From NCBI RefSeq assembly GCF_000755145.1, contig NZ_CP009228.1, positions 1,409,693 through 1,473,692 on the forward strand: a stretch of DNA of 64,000 nucleotides. Reading direction: 5' to 3'. Source of the stretch: Treponema putidum. GTDB taxonomy: Bacteria; Spirochaetota; Spirochaetia; Treponematales; Treponemataceae. Each line of letters begins with the position of its first letter. Position 1 is the stretch's first letter. Of this stretch, positions 25,171 through 34,844 are shown piece after piece. The position numbers and the translations under genes are program-made. The notes below the pieces were generated by a model. It ran no database searches. It saw only the letters and a list, made by a program, of their open reading frames with translations, and had not been told where the DNA came from.

Positions 25171-25196
25171 ATTTTACACATATTATCGTGTAAAAT
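25171..25196. promoter_or_regulatory. Inverted-repeat operator upstream of vapB
   Basis: ATTTTACAC (25171-25179) and GTGTAAAAT (25188-25196) form a perfect 9-bp inverted repeat with an 8-bp centre, 21 bp upstream of the vapB ATG. The position and symmetry fit VapB/VapBC autorepression. Confidence 0.6.
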
Positions 25197-25212
25197 CAAG
25201 TAATCAAATTAA

Positions 25213-27084
25213 TTAGCCCAACCGATAATAAACTGCCGCCAAAATTATTACGGCAAAGGCGGCAGAAACCAAGCTTGTATAAAAAATTTCTAAAGAGAAG
25301 ATTTTTATGATTTCTTTTTTGGTGTAAGCTAAGGAGCGGTAAATTCTAATCTCGTTTTTTCTTTCCAAGATAGTAGTATAAAAAATAGAAGCTAAGGACA
25401 AGCTTGAAACCGAGCATATCAGTATAAGTAAAATTCTTGAAAAATCAAAGAAGGAGGCTATCTTATTATAAGCTATGTTTACTCTTTTTTGATGAACCTC
25501 ATTGACTCTTATTTTTTTATTTTCTTTAACGGTATTTAAAAGTTCCGTATGCTTTTCTGCACTTAGATCTTTTTTATATAGTTTAAGGCCGTGCTTGTAT
25601 AAGCCGCCTTTTTTTATTTCAAAAAGATTCGTAAAACCATTTATAAAATAAACAGTGTGAGTTTTTTCGCTTACTTTTGTAGTGTCAATAATACCTGTTA
25701 TTTTAATCTTTGGTAAACGGTATTCTGCGACAAAGAAAAAAGTATTTTCAACCAGACTAAAAACATATTTATCATCAAGCTTGCCTGTATTAAATTGATC
25801 TTCCAATCTTTCACCGCCGATTTTAAGCTCTTTAAGCAAGGCTACCGCACCTGCAGAACTCATAAGCACCTCATCAGCTTTTTCGGGAAAACGGCCTGCC
25901 TTTATTATTTTCTTAAAATAATCGTTAGAGCTTATATCTTCCAAATTGGTATATGAAAAAACCGGTTTCCCTGCTTGAAGGCCTTCAATATAATTTGAAC
26001 CTGCAATTTTTATTCTGGTATTATATGTATAGGAACAATGTTCAATATTGGGAAGCTCTTTGTATTGCATATTTAATTCTTCGACAAGAGCTTCATCACT
26101 CACCTTTTCTTTTACTACATCCAAAACACTTGTTTTAATGCCTTCTTGAAGATAGATATCATGCATATAATCCTTAAAATAATCCGATTCCATAAATATT
26201 GAAAACAATATAGAAAGAAAAATAAGACTTATGATTATTATGTTTCTGATACTTGCCTTAGCCCTTCCTTTTAAATTTCTTAAGGGTAAATATCTTGTAT
26301 TTTTTTTATACGAGTTATTTTGTTGAGCCTTTTTCAATCCATTTTTTTCTGTTTGATAAGAAGGAAGATTTCCCGATTTTTTTGTTTTGATTGTACTATC
26401 AAATTCTTCCATGTCCTTAGTTATATTTTCATCCTTTGTAATCTGTCCGTCTACTAAATTTAAAATACGATCACTGTACTCATAGGCGAGTTCCTTATCA
26501 TGGGTTACAAAGATCACAAGTTTTTCTTTTGAAATATCTTTTAGAACCTGCATGATATGGTGTGCATTCTTTTTATCCAAGCTGGACGTCGCCTCATCGG
26601 CCAAAACAATATCGACCTCTTTTGCGAGCATTCTTGCAATTGCGAGCCTCTGTCTTTGCCCGCCCGATAATTGTGCAGGCTTCTTTTTTGTATACTCCCC
26701 TATGTTTAAACTTTTTAATATAAATACGGAATGCTCTTTCCTTTCTTTTATACTACCGGTAATACTATCAGTCATGCCGGCAATAATATTATCTTCACTT
26801 GATAAATGGTTTATTAAATTAAAGTCTTGGAATACAAAGGCTATTTTATTTTTTCTGAATTCGTTATAGTCTTCAATCTTTTTATTATTATAAAACATTT
26901 CTCCGGAATCAAAATTGCATAAACCTCCGATTATATTTAAAATTGTAGACTTTCCGCCTCCGCTTCTGCCTAAAATGCTGACCATGCCCTTATCCCCGAA
27001 CATAATATTTAAATCTTTAAGAACTTTTTGCTCCAAACCGGCTCTAATCTTATATGACTTATTTATATTTTTTAATTCAAGCAT
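25213..27084 (-). CDS. ABC ATPase-permease fusion, C-terminally truncated
   Basis: The 623-residue protein has an N-terminal ATPase (residues 1-225; Walker A GRSGGGKST, signature QLSGGQRQRLAIARML, Walker B DIVLADEATSSLD). An FtsX/MacB-like permease follows, with one helix near 280-300, a large extracytoplasmic domain, and two helices near 545-615. It ends at AAVYYRLG. Its neighbour at 27099-29201 continues for about 60 more residues through a further helix, so this one lacks the last membrane segment. The stop is 63 nt from the vapB gene, suggesting that insertion of the toxin module or an adjacent deletion cut it. Activity is doubtful. Gap to the upstream ABC gene is 14 nt. Confidence 0.75.
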   Translation of the reverse strand: MLELKNINKSYKIRAGLEQKVLKDLNIMFGDKGMVSILGRSGGGKSTILNIIGGLCNFDSGEMFYNNKKIEDYNEFRKNKIAFVFQDFNLINHLSSEDNIIAGMTDSITGSIKERKEHSVFILKSLNIGEYTKKKPAQLSGGQRQRLAIARMLAKEVDIVLADEATSSLDKKNAHHIMQVLKDISKEKLVIFVTHDKELAYEYSDRILNLVDGQITKDENITKDMEEFDSTIKTKKSGNLPSYQTEKNGLKKAQQNNSYKKNTRYLPLRNLKGRAKASIRNIIIISLIFLSILFSIFMESDYFKDYMHDIYLQEGIKTSVLDVVKEKVSDEALVEELNMQYKELPNIEHCSYTYNTRIKIAGSNYIEGLQAGKPVFSYTNLEDISSNDYFKKIIKAGRFPEKADEVLMSSAGAVALLKELKIGGERLEDQFNTGKLDDKYVFSLVENTFFFVAEYRLPKIKITGIIDTTKVSEKTHTVYFINGFTNLFEIKKGGLYKHGLKLYKKDLSAEKHTELLNTVKENKKIRVNEVHQKRVNIAYNKIASFFDFSRILLILICSVSSLSLASIFYTTILERKNEIRIYRSLAYTKKEIIKIFSLEIFYTSLVSAAFAVIILAAVYYRLG

Positions 27085-27098
27085 ATTTCCTCCAAGCC

Positions 27099-29201
27099 TT
27101 ACCTTATCAGCTCATCTATATTAGTTTTTTTAAGTTCAAAGCTTATCGAAATGATAATTATTAACATGATTATAACGGCCGCAATCAAAACCGAAAAAAT
27201 ATCAAAATTAAAAAAACTCTTTAAATTTACTATTCTGCTGCAATCCAATAGATTAATAAAATATTTACTCATAAACAAGCTGATTATCATAAAAAATAAA
27301 ATCGAAGCAAGGCAGACAAAAAACGAAATAATAAGACCTTCGTTTATAAACATTTTTTTTAATTCTTTTGTTGTATAACCCAATGAGCGGTAAATACCTA
27401 TATCCTTACGCTTAGACGTAATTAAATTTTTTAAACCATTATATGCCGAAAGAACTGCAATGACACCCAGCACAGTCAATGTAAAGATCATACTTAATTT
27501 ATAACCGTAAATATCATTTAGGTATGATTGTCTCTCCAGAGAAATATTATCGCTGCCCTTAAAAATAGATTTAAACAAAAGATAATTAGTGTGCACCTTT
27601 TTTCTGGTATCTAAATCTTCGTCTATAAATATATCAAAATACGTAAATTTAGCAGAAAGATAAATTTTAGTTAAATATTTAGTAAACTCTTCTTCCAAAA
27701 GATAAATATTTTCATTTACATAGATTGAATCAGACATTTCTTCTTCCCCTATATAAAGAGGATAATTTAAGTTTATTCCGATATTATGCATAAAGGCAAT
27801 AAACCCGGGTACATCCATATCTTCATTAAATTTTTTCATTTCAAAAAAAAGGCCTTCATCAAAATCATGGATGTATCTTAAATCATCGATTATACCTACA
27901 ATCTTTAAATCTTCATCATAAAACTCGGAATCCTTTGGATTTTTTCCTGCAAATTTACAAACGGTTTTATACGAAATAGGAAGTTCTGTTAAGTGCTTAA
28001 ATAAATCGTCGGCAGAAATATTTTCAATATCAATAAGTTTATCAAAATTAGAAAGAAGCTTAATTGCATAAGCTTTGCTAAATAAAATCTCTTTAGGATT
28101 TTCAGGGAAGCGGCCTGCAATTATATCTTCCGAAAAGTTTGCCTTATTTTTTTCCTGCATCATATTTATAAAAACAGGCAATTCTTGTTTTTGGATATTA
28201 ATGTTTGAAGGCAAGCCTAGGGTAAGGCCGTAAATTTTTTCTTTAAATTGTCCGTTATAATCTTCAATGTTTTGAAGCAAGGCTTCCAAACTCATACCCG
28301 CACTGCTTAAAGTGATTTTATCGGCCTTGTACTTACCGTAAAGATATTGATCTATTCCATAACTTACGGCCTTAAAGGAGCCGATAGAAAATATAAAAAT
28401 TCCTAAAATAATAACTAAAAGCTGGAGCGAATTAAAAAGTTTTAATTTTTCGGATAGAATATTTATATAAAATCTGTTTTTGAAACTTGAATCCTTTGCT
28501 CTAGTTTCAGGTTTATATTCAATCTTTGAATCAGGTTCAAGTTGAGGCTTTTGTTTTATAGGTTTTAATTTTTTATTGTCGATAGTTAAAATTTCATCGG
28601 CATATTTTTCTGCCAATTCTTCATCATGGCTTACAAAGATAATTGTTTTGCCTTTAAAAACTTCTAAAATTAAATCGCAAATTTCAATCTTTGTTGTTTC
28701 ATCCAAACTTCCTGTAGGCTCATCACAAAGTAAGATATCCGTATCCCTTGCCAAAGCTCTTGCAATACTCGCACGCTGCCTTTCTCCCGTAGAAAGCATA
28801 TAAGGCTTTTTATAAATATGTTCGGATAAGCCGACTTTTTTAAGTAAGTTAATTGCAAGTTCTTCTTTATTTTCTATACCGTTATGAAGGGCAATTACAA
28901 TATTTTTTAAAAGGCTCTGGTGCGGAATTAAATTACTGTCTTGAAAAATAAAGCTGATATTTTTCCGCCTAAATTTATCGTAATCTTTAATTGATTCGCC
29001 GCGATATAAAACCTCACCGGAATAGTTTTTATCTATGCCTGCAATTATATTTAAAAGACTCGATTTTCCGCAGCCTGAAGGTCCCAAAATAAAACTTATT
29101 TTTCCCGAAGCAAAATTATAAGAAAGGTCTTCCAAAACAATCTGCTTTTCGTTTCCTACAGAATAGCTTTTAGTGATTGATTTTAACTTTATATCGTGCA
29201 T
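27099..29201 (-). CDS. ABC ATPase-permease fusion, MacB/FtsX type
   Basis: The 700-residue protein has an N-terminal ATPase (Walker A GPSGCGKSS, signature MLSTGERQRASIARAL with LSTGE instead of LSGGQ, Walker B ILLCDEPTGSLD). A permease follows, with one helix near 265-285, an extracytoplasmic domain and three C-terminal helices (about 575-690). Fusions of this order resemble lipoprotein or peptide extruders and bacteriocin-immunity exporters; the substrate is unknown. It is probably co-transcribed with, and may dimerise with, the truncated paralogue downstream. A TTGACA-N17-TAAAAT promoter ends 6 nt before the ATG, predicting a leaderless mRNA. Confidence 0.8.
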   Translation of the reverse strand: MHDIKLKSITKSYSVGNEKQIVLEDLSYNFASGKISFILGPSGCGKSSLLNIIAGIDKNYSGEVLYRGESIKDYDKFRRKNISFIFQDSNLIPHQSLLKNIVIALHNGIENKEELAINLLKKVGLSEHIYKKPYMLSTGERQRASIARALARDTDILLCDEPTGSLDETTKIEICDLILEVFKGKTIIFVSHDEELAEKYADEILTIDNKKLKPIKQKPQLEPDSKIEYKPETRAKDSSFKNRFYINILSEKLKLFNSLQLLVIILGIFIFSIGSFKAVSYGIDQYLYGKYKADKITLSSAGMSLEALLQNIEDYNGQFKEKIYGLTLGLPSNINIQKQELPVFINMMQEKNKANFSEDIIAGRFPENPKEILFSKAYAIKLLSNFDKLIDIENISADDLFKHLTELPISYKTVCKFAGKNPKDSEFYDEDLKIVGIIDDLRYIHDFDEGLFFEMKKFNEDMDVPGFIAFMHNIGINLNYPLYIGEEEMSDSIYVNENIYLLEEEFTKYLTKIYLSAKFTYFDIFIDEDLDTRKKVHTNYLLFKSIFKGSDNISLERQSYLNDIYGYKLSMIFTLTVLGVIAVLSAYNGLKNLITSKRKDIGIYRSLGYTTKELKKMFINEGLIISFFVCLASILFFMIISLFMSKYFINLLDCSRIVNLKSFFNFDIFSVLIAAVIIMLIIIISISFELKKTNIDELIR

Positions 29202-29207
29202 ACTTAT

Positions 29208-29236
29208 ATTTTAAATGCAATAATTTGAGGTGTCAA
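29208..29236 (-). promoter_or_regulatory. Consensus promoter giving a leaderless ABC mRNA
   Basis: A perfect minus-strand TTGACA (29231-29236), a 17-bp spacer and TAAAAT (29208-29213) lie 6 nt before the ATG at 29201. The expected start site is the A of ATG and no ribosome binding site exists. Confidence 0.65.
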
Positions 29237-29262
29237 GTTGTTTTTATGGAATAAAAGCACAC

Positions 29263-29967
29263 CTACCCCAATAGACCCTTAATCTCTTCAGAAGTTAAGG
29301 GGCGGTGTTTGCCGGAGGGGAGGTCTGATAAATAAACACAGCCTATTCTGACCCGTGTCAGTTTTTTTATTTTGATGTTAAAGAATTTTAATACCCGTCG
29401 GATTTCGCGGTTTTTGCCTTCAATCAAAACCAGTCGCATTTTGTTTTTGGATATGCGTTCTGCCGAAAGAGCTTTATAAAAAACTCCTTCGATACGCACT
29501 CCTCTTAAAAATTTTTGGAGGATTTCATCGGGATATTCAAAGACGGTTATTACCTCATATTCTTTTTCAATTTCGGAAGAAGGATGCTCAACCTTTGCAG
29601 AAAAATCTCCGTCATTTGTAAAAAGAATGGCTCCGCCGGAAAGCATATCCAAGCGGCCTATATTGTAAAGCCTCTCGGTATAGGTATCTTTTAAAAGAGA
29701 GGCGGCGATGGGTCTATCTTTTTCGTCGGCGAGGGAGCAAACATAGCCTTCAGGCTTATTCAATAGAACATACCGTTTTTCAGCTTCGGGGAAAATTTGT
29801 TTTCCGTCAAGACAAATTTTTTCTTTACCCGAAACTTTTGTACCGAGTTCGGTTATTATTTTGCCGTCAACGCTCACCCTTCCGTTTAAGATGAGGTTTT
29901 CAGAGGCTCTTCTTGAAGCGGCTCCGCAGCGGGCTAAATAAACTTGAAGTCTTATTTCGTTTACCAT
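29263..29967 (-). CDS. rluB: rRNA pseudouridine synthase, RluB/RsuA family
   Basis: This 234-residue protein has an N-terminal S4 RNA-binding domain (LQVYLARCGAASRRASENLI, residues 6-60) and a pseudouridine synthase core with the catalytic Asp in NIGRLD. The core also has the family end EGKNREIRRVLKF. The usual TSGLLLLTNDG reads MLSGGAILFTNDG here, so the segment is slightly divergent. It probably modifies 23S rRNA like RluB, but a 16S (RsuA) target cannot be excluded. It follows scpB at a 33-nt gap, the common scpA-scpB-rluB order. Confidence 0.9.
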   Translation of the reverse strand: MVNEIRLQVYLARCGAASRRASENLILNGRVSVDGKIITELGTKVSGKEKICLDGKQIFPEAEKRYVLLNKPEGYVCSLADEKDRPIAASLLKDTYTERLYNIGRLDMLSGGAILFTNDGDFSAKVEHPSSEIEKEYEVITVFEYPDEILQKFLRGVRIEGVFYKALSAERISKNKMRLVLIEGKNREIRRVLKFFNIKIKKLTRVRIGCVYLSDLPSGKHRPLTSEEIKGLLG

Positions 29968-30000
29968 AAAAATAAAAGATTCTCTTAATCGAAGGCTCTC

Positions 30001-30551
30001 TTATCGGGCAAGCTCAAACCGTTCTCTTTCGGTTTCATCGAGTTTGGGCAGGTCTGCAATGCTGTCGAGTCTGAAGATTTTTAAAAATTCCTTTGTGGTA
30101 CCGAACATTGACGGTTTACCCGGAACATCTTTTTTGCCGGTCTCTTTTATAAGGTTCTTTTCAATAAGAAGACGAATCATATTATCGGCGGAAACTCCTC
30201 GGATAGCTTCGATTTCTGCTCTTGTTACCGGCTGGGAATATGCAATTATCGAAAGAGTTTCCATCGCCGCACGGGAAAGGCGTCCTTCGTTTTTTTGCCG
30301 TAGCGGTCTTTTAAATGTTCCCACAATTCCTTTTTCGGCATTATCACCCAGCCGCCCATCATTTTAGCAAGTTCGATTCCGCTTTGAGGGGCAGCATAAG
30401 ATTCCTGTAATGCCTTAATAGTATCGCTTATTATTTCCGGCGAAAGGCCTGATATTTTACAAAGAGCTTCATCGGTTAAAGGATCACCTTCCAAATAAAG
30501 GATGGCTTCAACCAAGGCGATTTCTTTTTCTAAATTATAATTCTGAACCAT
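30001..30551 (-). pseudogene. scpB: scpB, chromosome segregation protein, split by a one-base frameshift
   Basis: Two overlapping frames together give one ScpB. The first (30551 to 30246) has VEAILYLEGDPLTDEAL and runs to [13 protein letters not shown], then loses similarity. The second frame picks up exactly there with [22 protein letters not shown] and ends at 30001. The switch falls in a run of seven A (T7 at 30290-30296 on the plus strand). Eight A, or a -1 ribosomal slip on AAA AAA, restores the whole protein of about 182 residues. ScpB binds the ScpA kleisin in the SMC condensin. Because scpA is intact, slippage or an assembly error is at least as likely as true loss. It overlaps scpA by 17 nt. 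Confidence 0.85.
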
Positions 30552-31311
30552 TATCCTGCTCCCATGGGCGTATTTTTATATCGCCGAACATTCTGTTTTG
30601 CCAGATGCTTGCCATCTTAAATTTAACGGCTTCCAAAATTGCCATAAAAGCACAAACCACATCCATTAAATTTCCCTTCCGCACAATTAAATCCGTAAAC
30701 ATACATTCACCCTTTTTTTCCAAAAACTCGTTCATAAGGGTTATCTTCTCATTTACCGAAACTTCTTCGTAAAGGTCTAAGATATGTTCGGCCTTATAAT
30801 TGGACATGAGCTGAGAAAAGGTTTTTAAAAGATCCCAAGTATCGACCCTCTCCCAAAGTTCTTCTTCTCCGAAAGGCAGGGCATGCTGAATTTTTTTTCT
30901 TTCAAAGAACCATTCCGCTTCGCTTTCTTTTTCTTCCATCAGCTCGGAAAGTTTTTTATACTTTTGATACTCGATGAGTTTATCGACCAGCTCGGAACGC
31001 GGGTCTTCAATGTCTTCATCATCAACCGAAACTTCAACCGGCAAAAGCATTCTGCTTTTTATATAAATTAAATTTGCTGCCATCGAATAAAAATCAACGA
31101 GGTTATCCAAATCGGGTTCGATTGCATAATCTAGATATTCCAGATATTGCTCGGTTATTTCCGCAATCGGAATGTCGTAGATATTTACCTCGTTTTTATT
31201 TATTAAAAACAAAAGAAGATCCAATGGGCCTTCAAAGTTATGCACTTTAAATTCCGTGTTGGGATAGCTTGCTCCCTGTGTATCAATTTGATTTAAAGCT
31301 TCTGTACTCAT
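30535..31311 (-). CDS. scpA: Segregation and condensation protein ScpA
   Basis: The 258-residue kleisin has the family opening FKVHNFEGPLDLLLFLI and then NIYDIPIAEITEQYLEYL. Its C terminus is a winged helix, LEAVKFKMASIWQNRMFGDI. It bridges the SMC dimer with ScpB to organise the chromosome. A strong GAGGAG site precedes the ATG. It overlaps scpB by 17 nt and lies 57 nt downstream of recA. Confidence 0.93.
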   Translation of the reverse strand: MSTEALNQIDTQGASYPNTEFKVHNFEGPLDLLLFLINKNEVNIYDIPIAEITEQYLEYLDYAIEPDLDNLVDFYSMAANLIYIKSRMLLPVEVSVDDEDIEDPRSELVDKLIEYQKYKKLSELMEEKESEAEWFFERKKIQHALPFGEEELWERVDTWDLLKTFSQLMSNYKAEHILDLYEEVSVNEKITLMNEFLEKKGECMFTDLIVRKGNLMDVVCAFMAILEAVKFKMASIWQNRMFGDIKIRPWEQDNGSEL

Positions 31312-31368
31312 AATGCCGCTCCTCTTTTATTGTTCGGCATTTTTTTAAAAAACTCAAATTTTTAAAAC

Positions 31369-32613
31369 TTAAAAAAGACTGTCGTCAGCCGGAAGGCCTA
31401 CAGTTTCAGTTTTTTTTGTCTTTGAAGCAGCAGATTTTTCTTCGGCAGCATCATCCGCTTCTTCTTTTTTAGCTTTGGAAGCTGCGTCCTTTGAGACTTC
31501 TTCTTTTTTAAGAGCTTCTACGGCCTTTTCTTGGGCTTCTTTTTGTTCCTTTGTTTTTTCTACAAAACTCGAAACAAAGGGCCTGCCCGGGAAAAGTTTT
31601 TCTCTCAATTCTTTTTCAATCTTCTGAGCTATGTCGATGTTTTCTTCCAAGAATTTTACGGCATTGGGCCTGCCTTGACCGATTTTGTCGTCCCCGTAAG
31701 AATACCATGAGCCGCTTTTGCCTATTATCTCTTGTTTTACGGCAGAATCCAAGAGGCTTCCATAGGGACAAACGCCTTTCCCAAAAAGGATTTCCATTTC
31801 TACCTTTCTAAAAGGAGGAGCAACCTTGTTTTTTACAACCTTTACACGAATCTTATTTCCCCATGCTTCATCCTCGTCCTTGCCGAGAGTTTCAATTTTC
31901 CGTACATCCAGCCGGACGGATGCATAAAATTTAAGGGCATTTCCTCCCGTGGTTGTTTCGGGGCTTCCGAACATAACACCTATCTTCATTCGGATTTGGT
32001 TGATAAAGATTATCATACAGTTGGACTTACCTATAATGGCAGTGAGTTTTCTCAAGGCTTGGCTCATCAAGCGGGCCTGTAAGCCCATGTGAGAGTCTCC
32101 CATTTCTCCGGCAATTTCTGCCTGAGGCGTTAGGGCTGCGACCGAGTCAATTACTATTATGTCCACTGCTCCGGAACGTACAAGGCTTTCTGCTATTTCA
32201 AGGGCCTGTTCTCCTGTATCGGGTTGTGAAACCCAAAGCTCATCAATGTTTACTCCCAAGGCTTTTGCATATTGGGGGTCCAAGGCATGTTCGGCATCGA
32301 TAAAGGCGGCTATGCCTCCCTGCTTTTGTGCCTCGGCGACGGCATGAAGAGCTATCGTAGTCTTACCCGAAGATTCGGGTCCGAATATTTCGATAATTCT
32401 GCCGCGTGGATAACCGCCGATTCCAAGGGCTTCATCCAAAAGAATGCTGCCCGAAGGAATAATTTCTATGTTTCCTATAGCGGAATTATTCCCCAGCTTC
32501 ATCAAAGAGCCTTGCCCGAATTGTTTTTCGATTTGAAGACGGGCAGCCTCCAGAGCTTTTAACTTATCATCCGGGTTTGCAACTGCCGGTACTTCATTTT
32601 TTGCTTTTGCCAC
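31369..32613 (-). CDS. recA: Recombinase RecA
   Basis: The 414-residue protein shows RecA throughout: Walker [10 protein letters not shown], the L1 loop region [20 protein letters not shown], the L2 region [14 protein letters not shown] and [14 protein letters not shown]. It is about 60 residues longer than E. coli RecA because of a Lys/Glu/Ala-rich low-complexity tail (about 350-414). The start is a GTG with AGGAG 6 nt upstream. I saw no LexA-box-like dyad in the 90-nt upstream gap, so SOS control by a classical box is not supported. Confidence 0.97.
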   Translation of the reverse strand: MAKAKNEVPAVANPDDKLKALEAARLQIEKQFGQGSLMKLGNNSAIGNIEIIPSGSILLDEALGIGGYPRGRIIEIFGPESSGKTTIALHAVAEAQKQGGIAAFIDAEHALDPQYAKALGVNIDELWVSQPDTGEQALEIAESLVRSGAVDIIVIDSVAALTPQAEIAGEMGDSHMGLQARLMSQALRKLTAIIGKSNCMIIFINQIRMKIGVMFGSPETTTGGNALKFYASVRLDVRKIETLGKDEDEAWGNKIRVKVVKNKVAPPFRKVEMEILFGKGVCPYGSLLDSAVKQEIIGKSGSWYSYGDDKIGQGRPNAVKFLEENIDIAQKIEKELREKLFPGRPFVSSFVEKTKEQKEAQEKAVEALKKEEVSKDAASKAKKEEADDAAEEKSAASKTKKTETVGLPADDSLF

Positions 32614-32703
32614 AATATTCTCCTATAAAAAGTTTTCTTGTTCTACTAATATTGTATAAATAAAAAGATTTTTTCTCCTTTTTTAAAAAAAATTATTTTT
32701 TTA

Positions 32704-33648
32704 TTATACCCATTCCAGCTTTTTAAATCTAATCTCTGTTTTATAAGCCGAAACAAACATTATAATGGTACAAAGTATTAAAATGCCGCCGTTAATTCCC
32801 AAATCTTTTAACAAACTTGCTTTTAAGTCGGGTTCTTCAAAAATTAAAGAGCCGAGCTCTTTAAAAGCTTCAGAAAAAGTTACATCAAATTTGACCCGCA
32901 CCATATCATAAAGACGCCAAGCATATTCCAAATATGTTCCGGCAATCAAACCTGCAGCTAAAATTATAAACATAAAGAAGAGGGCCTTTATTGTTAATTT
33001 TCCGGCTAACTTTTTGTATAAATTTGATGCGCCAATGGATAATAAAGCCGGAACCAGCCAAACATAATAGCCGGCTCGCCCTACCAAAGCATATAAAACT
33101 ATGCCTACAATGGCAACTCCAAGAATACCTAAAATTCCCAATAAGAAATTTTCGCTTTTTTCCTTGTCGGCTTCTTTTTTAAATTTTAAATCCATACTAA
33201 GGTCTTGGAATTCGTTTTCGGTTAAAAATAAATATTCGCTTCCGAACTTTGCAAGTTTTATGGAACCGTCATCTTTACCGCTGACAAAACCTCCGCTTTG
33301 ATAATTATTTTCTTTTAAGATAGGAATAAGAATACCTGTAATCCGTTCGAAGAACTCTTTATTCTTTTCGTTCTCTTTTGATGCCGTCAGGGCACTGAGC
33401 ATCTTATAATTGATAATAATCCTAGCCTTTTCAACATTGAATTTTACATTCTTTAAAGCGTTAAGAGGTTCCAATAACTGAGCCAAAGCAGCTTCATCAC
33501 CATCTTTATAAGCTCCAAAAGAAAGTTTACATTCTCTTGCAGATAAATCTACATCACAGACGCAATAAAATCCTTGGTATCGTCCGGAATATCCTTTTTT
33601 ATGGCTTTTAAATCCATACACTTCTTCTAAAAAGGAAAAAATTTTCAT
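32704..33648 (-). CDS. Membrane protein of unknown function
   Basis: The 314-residue protein has a soluble N-terminal part (about 1-165) without a signal peptide, then hydrophobic segments near 168-190, 193-205, 220-240 and 285-303. An amphipathic stretch separates the last two. I do not recognise the family. The start has GGAG 9 nt upstream. It is divergent in character from both neighbours and is transcribed in the same direction as the reductase gene 26 nt upstream, so they may share a transcript. Confidence 0.6.
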   Translation of the reverse strand: MKIFSFLEEVYGFKSHKKGYSGRYQGFYCVCDVDLSARECKLSFGAYKDGDEAALAQLLEPLNALKNVKFNVEKARIIINYKMLSALTASKENEKNKEFFERITGILIPILKENNYQSGGFVSGKDDGSIKLAKFGSEYLFLTENEFQDLSMDLKFKKEADKEKSENFLLGILGILGVAIVGIVLYALVGRAGYYVWLVPALLSIGASNLYKKLAGKLTIKALFFMFIILAAGLIAGTYLEYAWRLYDMVRVKFDVTFSEAFKELGSLIFEEPDLKASLLKDLGINGGILILCTIIMFVSAYKTEIRFKKLEWV

Positions 33649-33674
33649 CTCTATATCTCCAAATCTTTTTAATT

Positions 33675-34682
33675 TTAGCCTTCCAATTTTTGTTTTGCCT
33701 TTTTAGGCCAGCCGGAATCATTTAGAAGAGCCCGTCCTACACCGATTAGATCGGTTTTTCCTTCCTGTAGAATTTTTTCGGCAGCTTCAGGACTTACAAT
33801 TCCTCCGGTGAGAATTACAGGTACCCCCACTTTTTCTTTTACGGCCTGAGTTATGCGGCTGAACCATCCTTCTTCTTCAAGTTCGGGATTGGTATATCCG
33901 CAAAAACCTCCCGAAATATCAAGTAAGTCAACTCCGGCTTTTTTAAAAAGAAGACAGGCCTTAACTGAGTCCTCAAGAGAGCTGCCTCCGGAAACATAAT
34001 CACAGGCACCCAAACGGACGGCAAGTAAAAAATCAGGGCCGGTTATCTTACGAATAGCTCCTATAATTTCTAAATGGAGTCTTGTTCTGCCTTCAATGGA
34101 AGAGCCGGTATACTTATCCGCACGCTTATTCATAATCGGCGAAAAAAACTGGTTCAATAGATAGCCGTGTGCTGAATGTATTTCCACGCCGTCAAAGCCC
34201 GCTTCTTTTGCACGCCTTGCAGCCTGAGCAAAATCGTTTATAACCTTATCGATATCCCGCTGACTCATTTCTTTAGGCAATTCGTAATTCGAGCTTTTAC
34301 GCGGAATCATGACGGAACTTGAACTTAAAACATCATATCCGGTTATCTCGTGATGAGCTGCCGCTCCGGCATGAGAAATCTGAGCAATAACCTTTGATCC
34401 GTTTTTATGCAAAACGGATGCCAGTTTTTTAAAACCTTCTATTGTAGAATCATCAGAGATAGATAGCTGTCCTGTGCTAGCCTTTCCTTCAGGGCTGACA
34501 TAAGAGTGTTCCGTTATTACAAGCCCCACATAAAAGCCTTTAGTTTTTTCATCATAATAATTGCAAAGGGCTTGGCTCACAATTCCGCCGGCATCGGCCT
34601 TTTCGGAAGCCATAGGAGGCATTACCAATTTTGTGTTAAGCTCTATATTTTTAATTTTAAAACTAGAAAACAATAAAGACAT
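33675..34682 (-). CDS. Old-yellow-enzyme-type NADH:flavin oxidoreductase
   Basis: The 335-residue TIM-barrel flavoprotein matches the OYE/YqjM family. It has KLVMPPMASEKAD for FMN binding, AQISHAGAAA, the HSAHGYLLNQFFSPIMNKR segment with substrate and FMN contacts, and VILTGGI and IGVGRALL in the phosphate-binding end. It is the single-domain type without the Fe-S and pyridine nucleotide domains of 2,4-dienoyl-CoA reductase. It likely reduces activated alkenes or quinones in the cytoplasm; the physiological substrate is unknown. GGAGG precedes the ATG. Confidence 0.88.
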   Translation of the reverse strand: MSLLFSSFKIKNIELNTKLVMPPMASEKADAGGIVSQALCNYYDEKTKGFYVGLVITEHSYVSPEGKASTGQLSISDDSTIEGFKKLASVLHKNGSKVIAQISHAGAAAHHEITGYDVLSSSSVMIPRKSSNYELPKEMSQRDIDKVINDFAQAARRAKEAGFDGVEIHSAHGYLLNQFFSPIMNKRADKYTGSSIEGRTRLHLEIIGAIRKITGPDFLLAVRLGACDYVSGGSSLEDSVKACLLFKKAGVDLLDISGGFCGYTNPELEEEGWFSRITQAVKEKVGVPVILTGGIVSPEAAEKILQEGKTDLIGVGRALLNDSGWPKKAKQKLEG

Positions 34683-34804
34683 TTTAAAGCCTCCCTAAAA
34701 TTATATTCGGTATTCTATCATAGTTTTCAAAGAATTGTAAGACCTCCCATTAAATCATCATGGAAATCCAATTCAAGTATAATATGTCTAACAAAACTGC
34801 CCTC

Positions 34805-34833
34805 TTGCATTCCATGCTGGTATGCCGTATACT
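34805..34833 (+). promoter_or_regulatory. Promoter of the CPA2 antiporter gene, near-leaderless
   Basis: TTGCAT (34805-34810), a 17-bp spacer and TATACT (34828-34833) lie 11 nt before the ATG at 34845, leaving a leader of about 5 nt without a ribosome binding site. Confidence 0.6.
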
Positions 34834-34844
34834 CATCGATTGAT

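Noticed and set aside
32614..32703. SOS box before recA
   Set aside because: No inverted repeat of any known LexA type was seen in the AT-rich gap.
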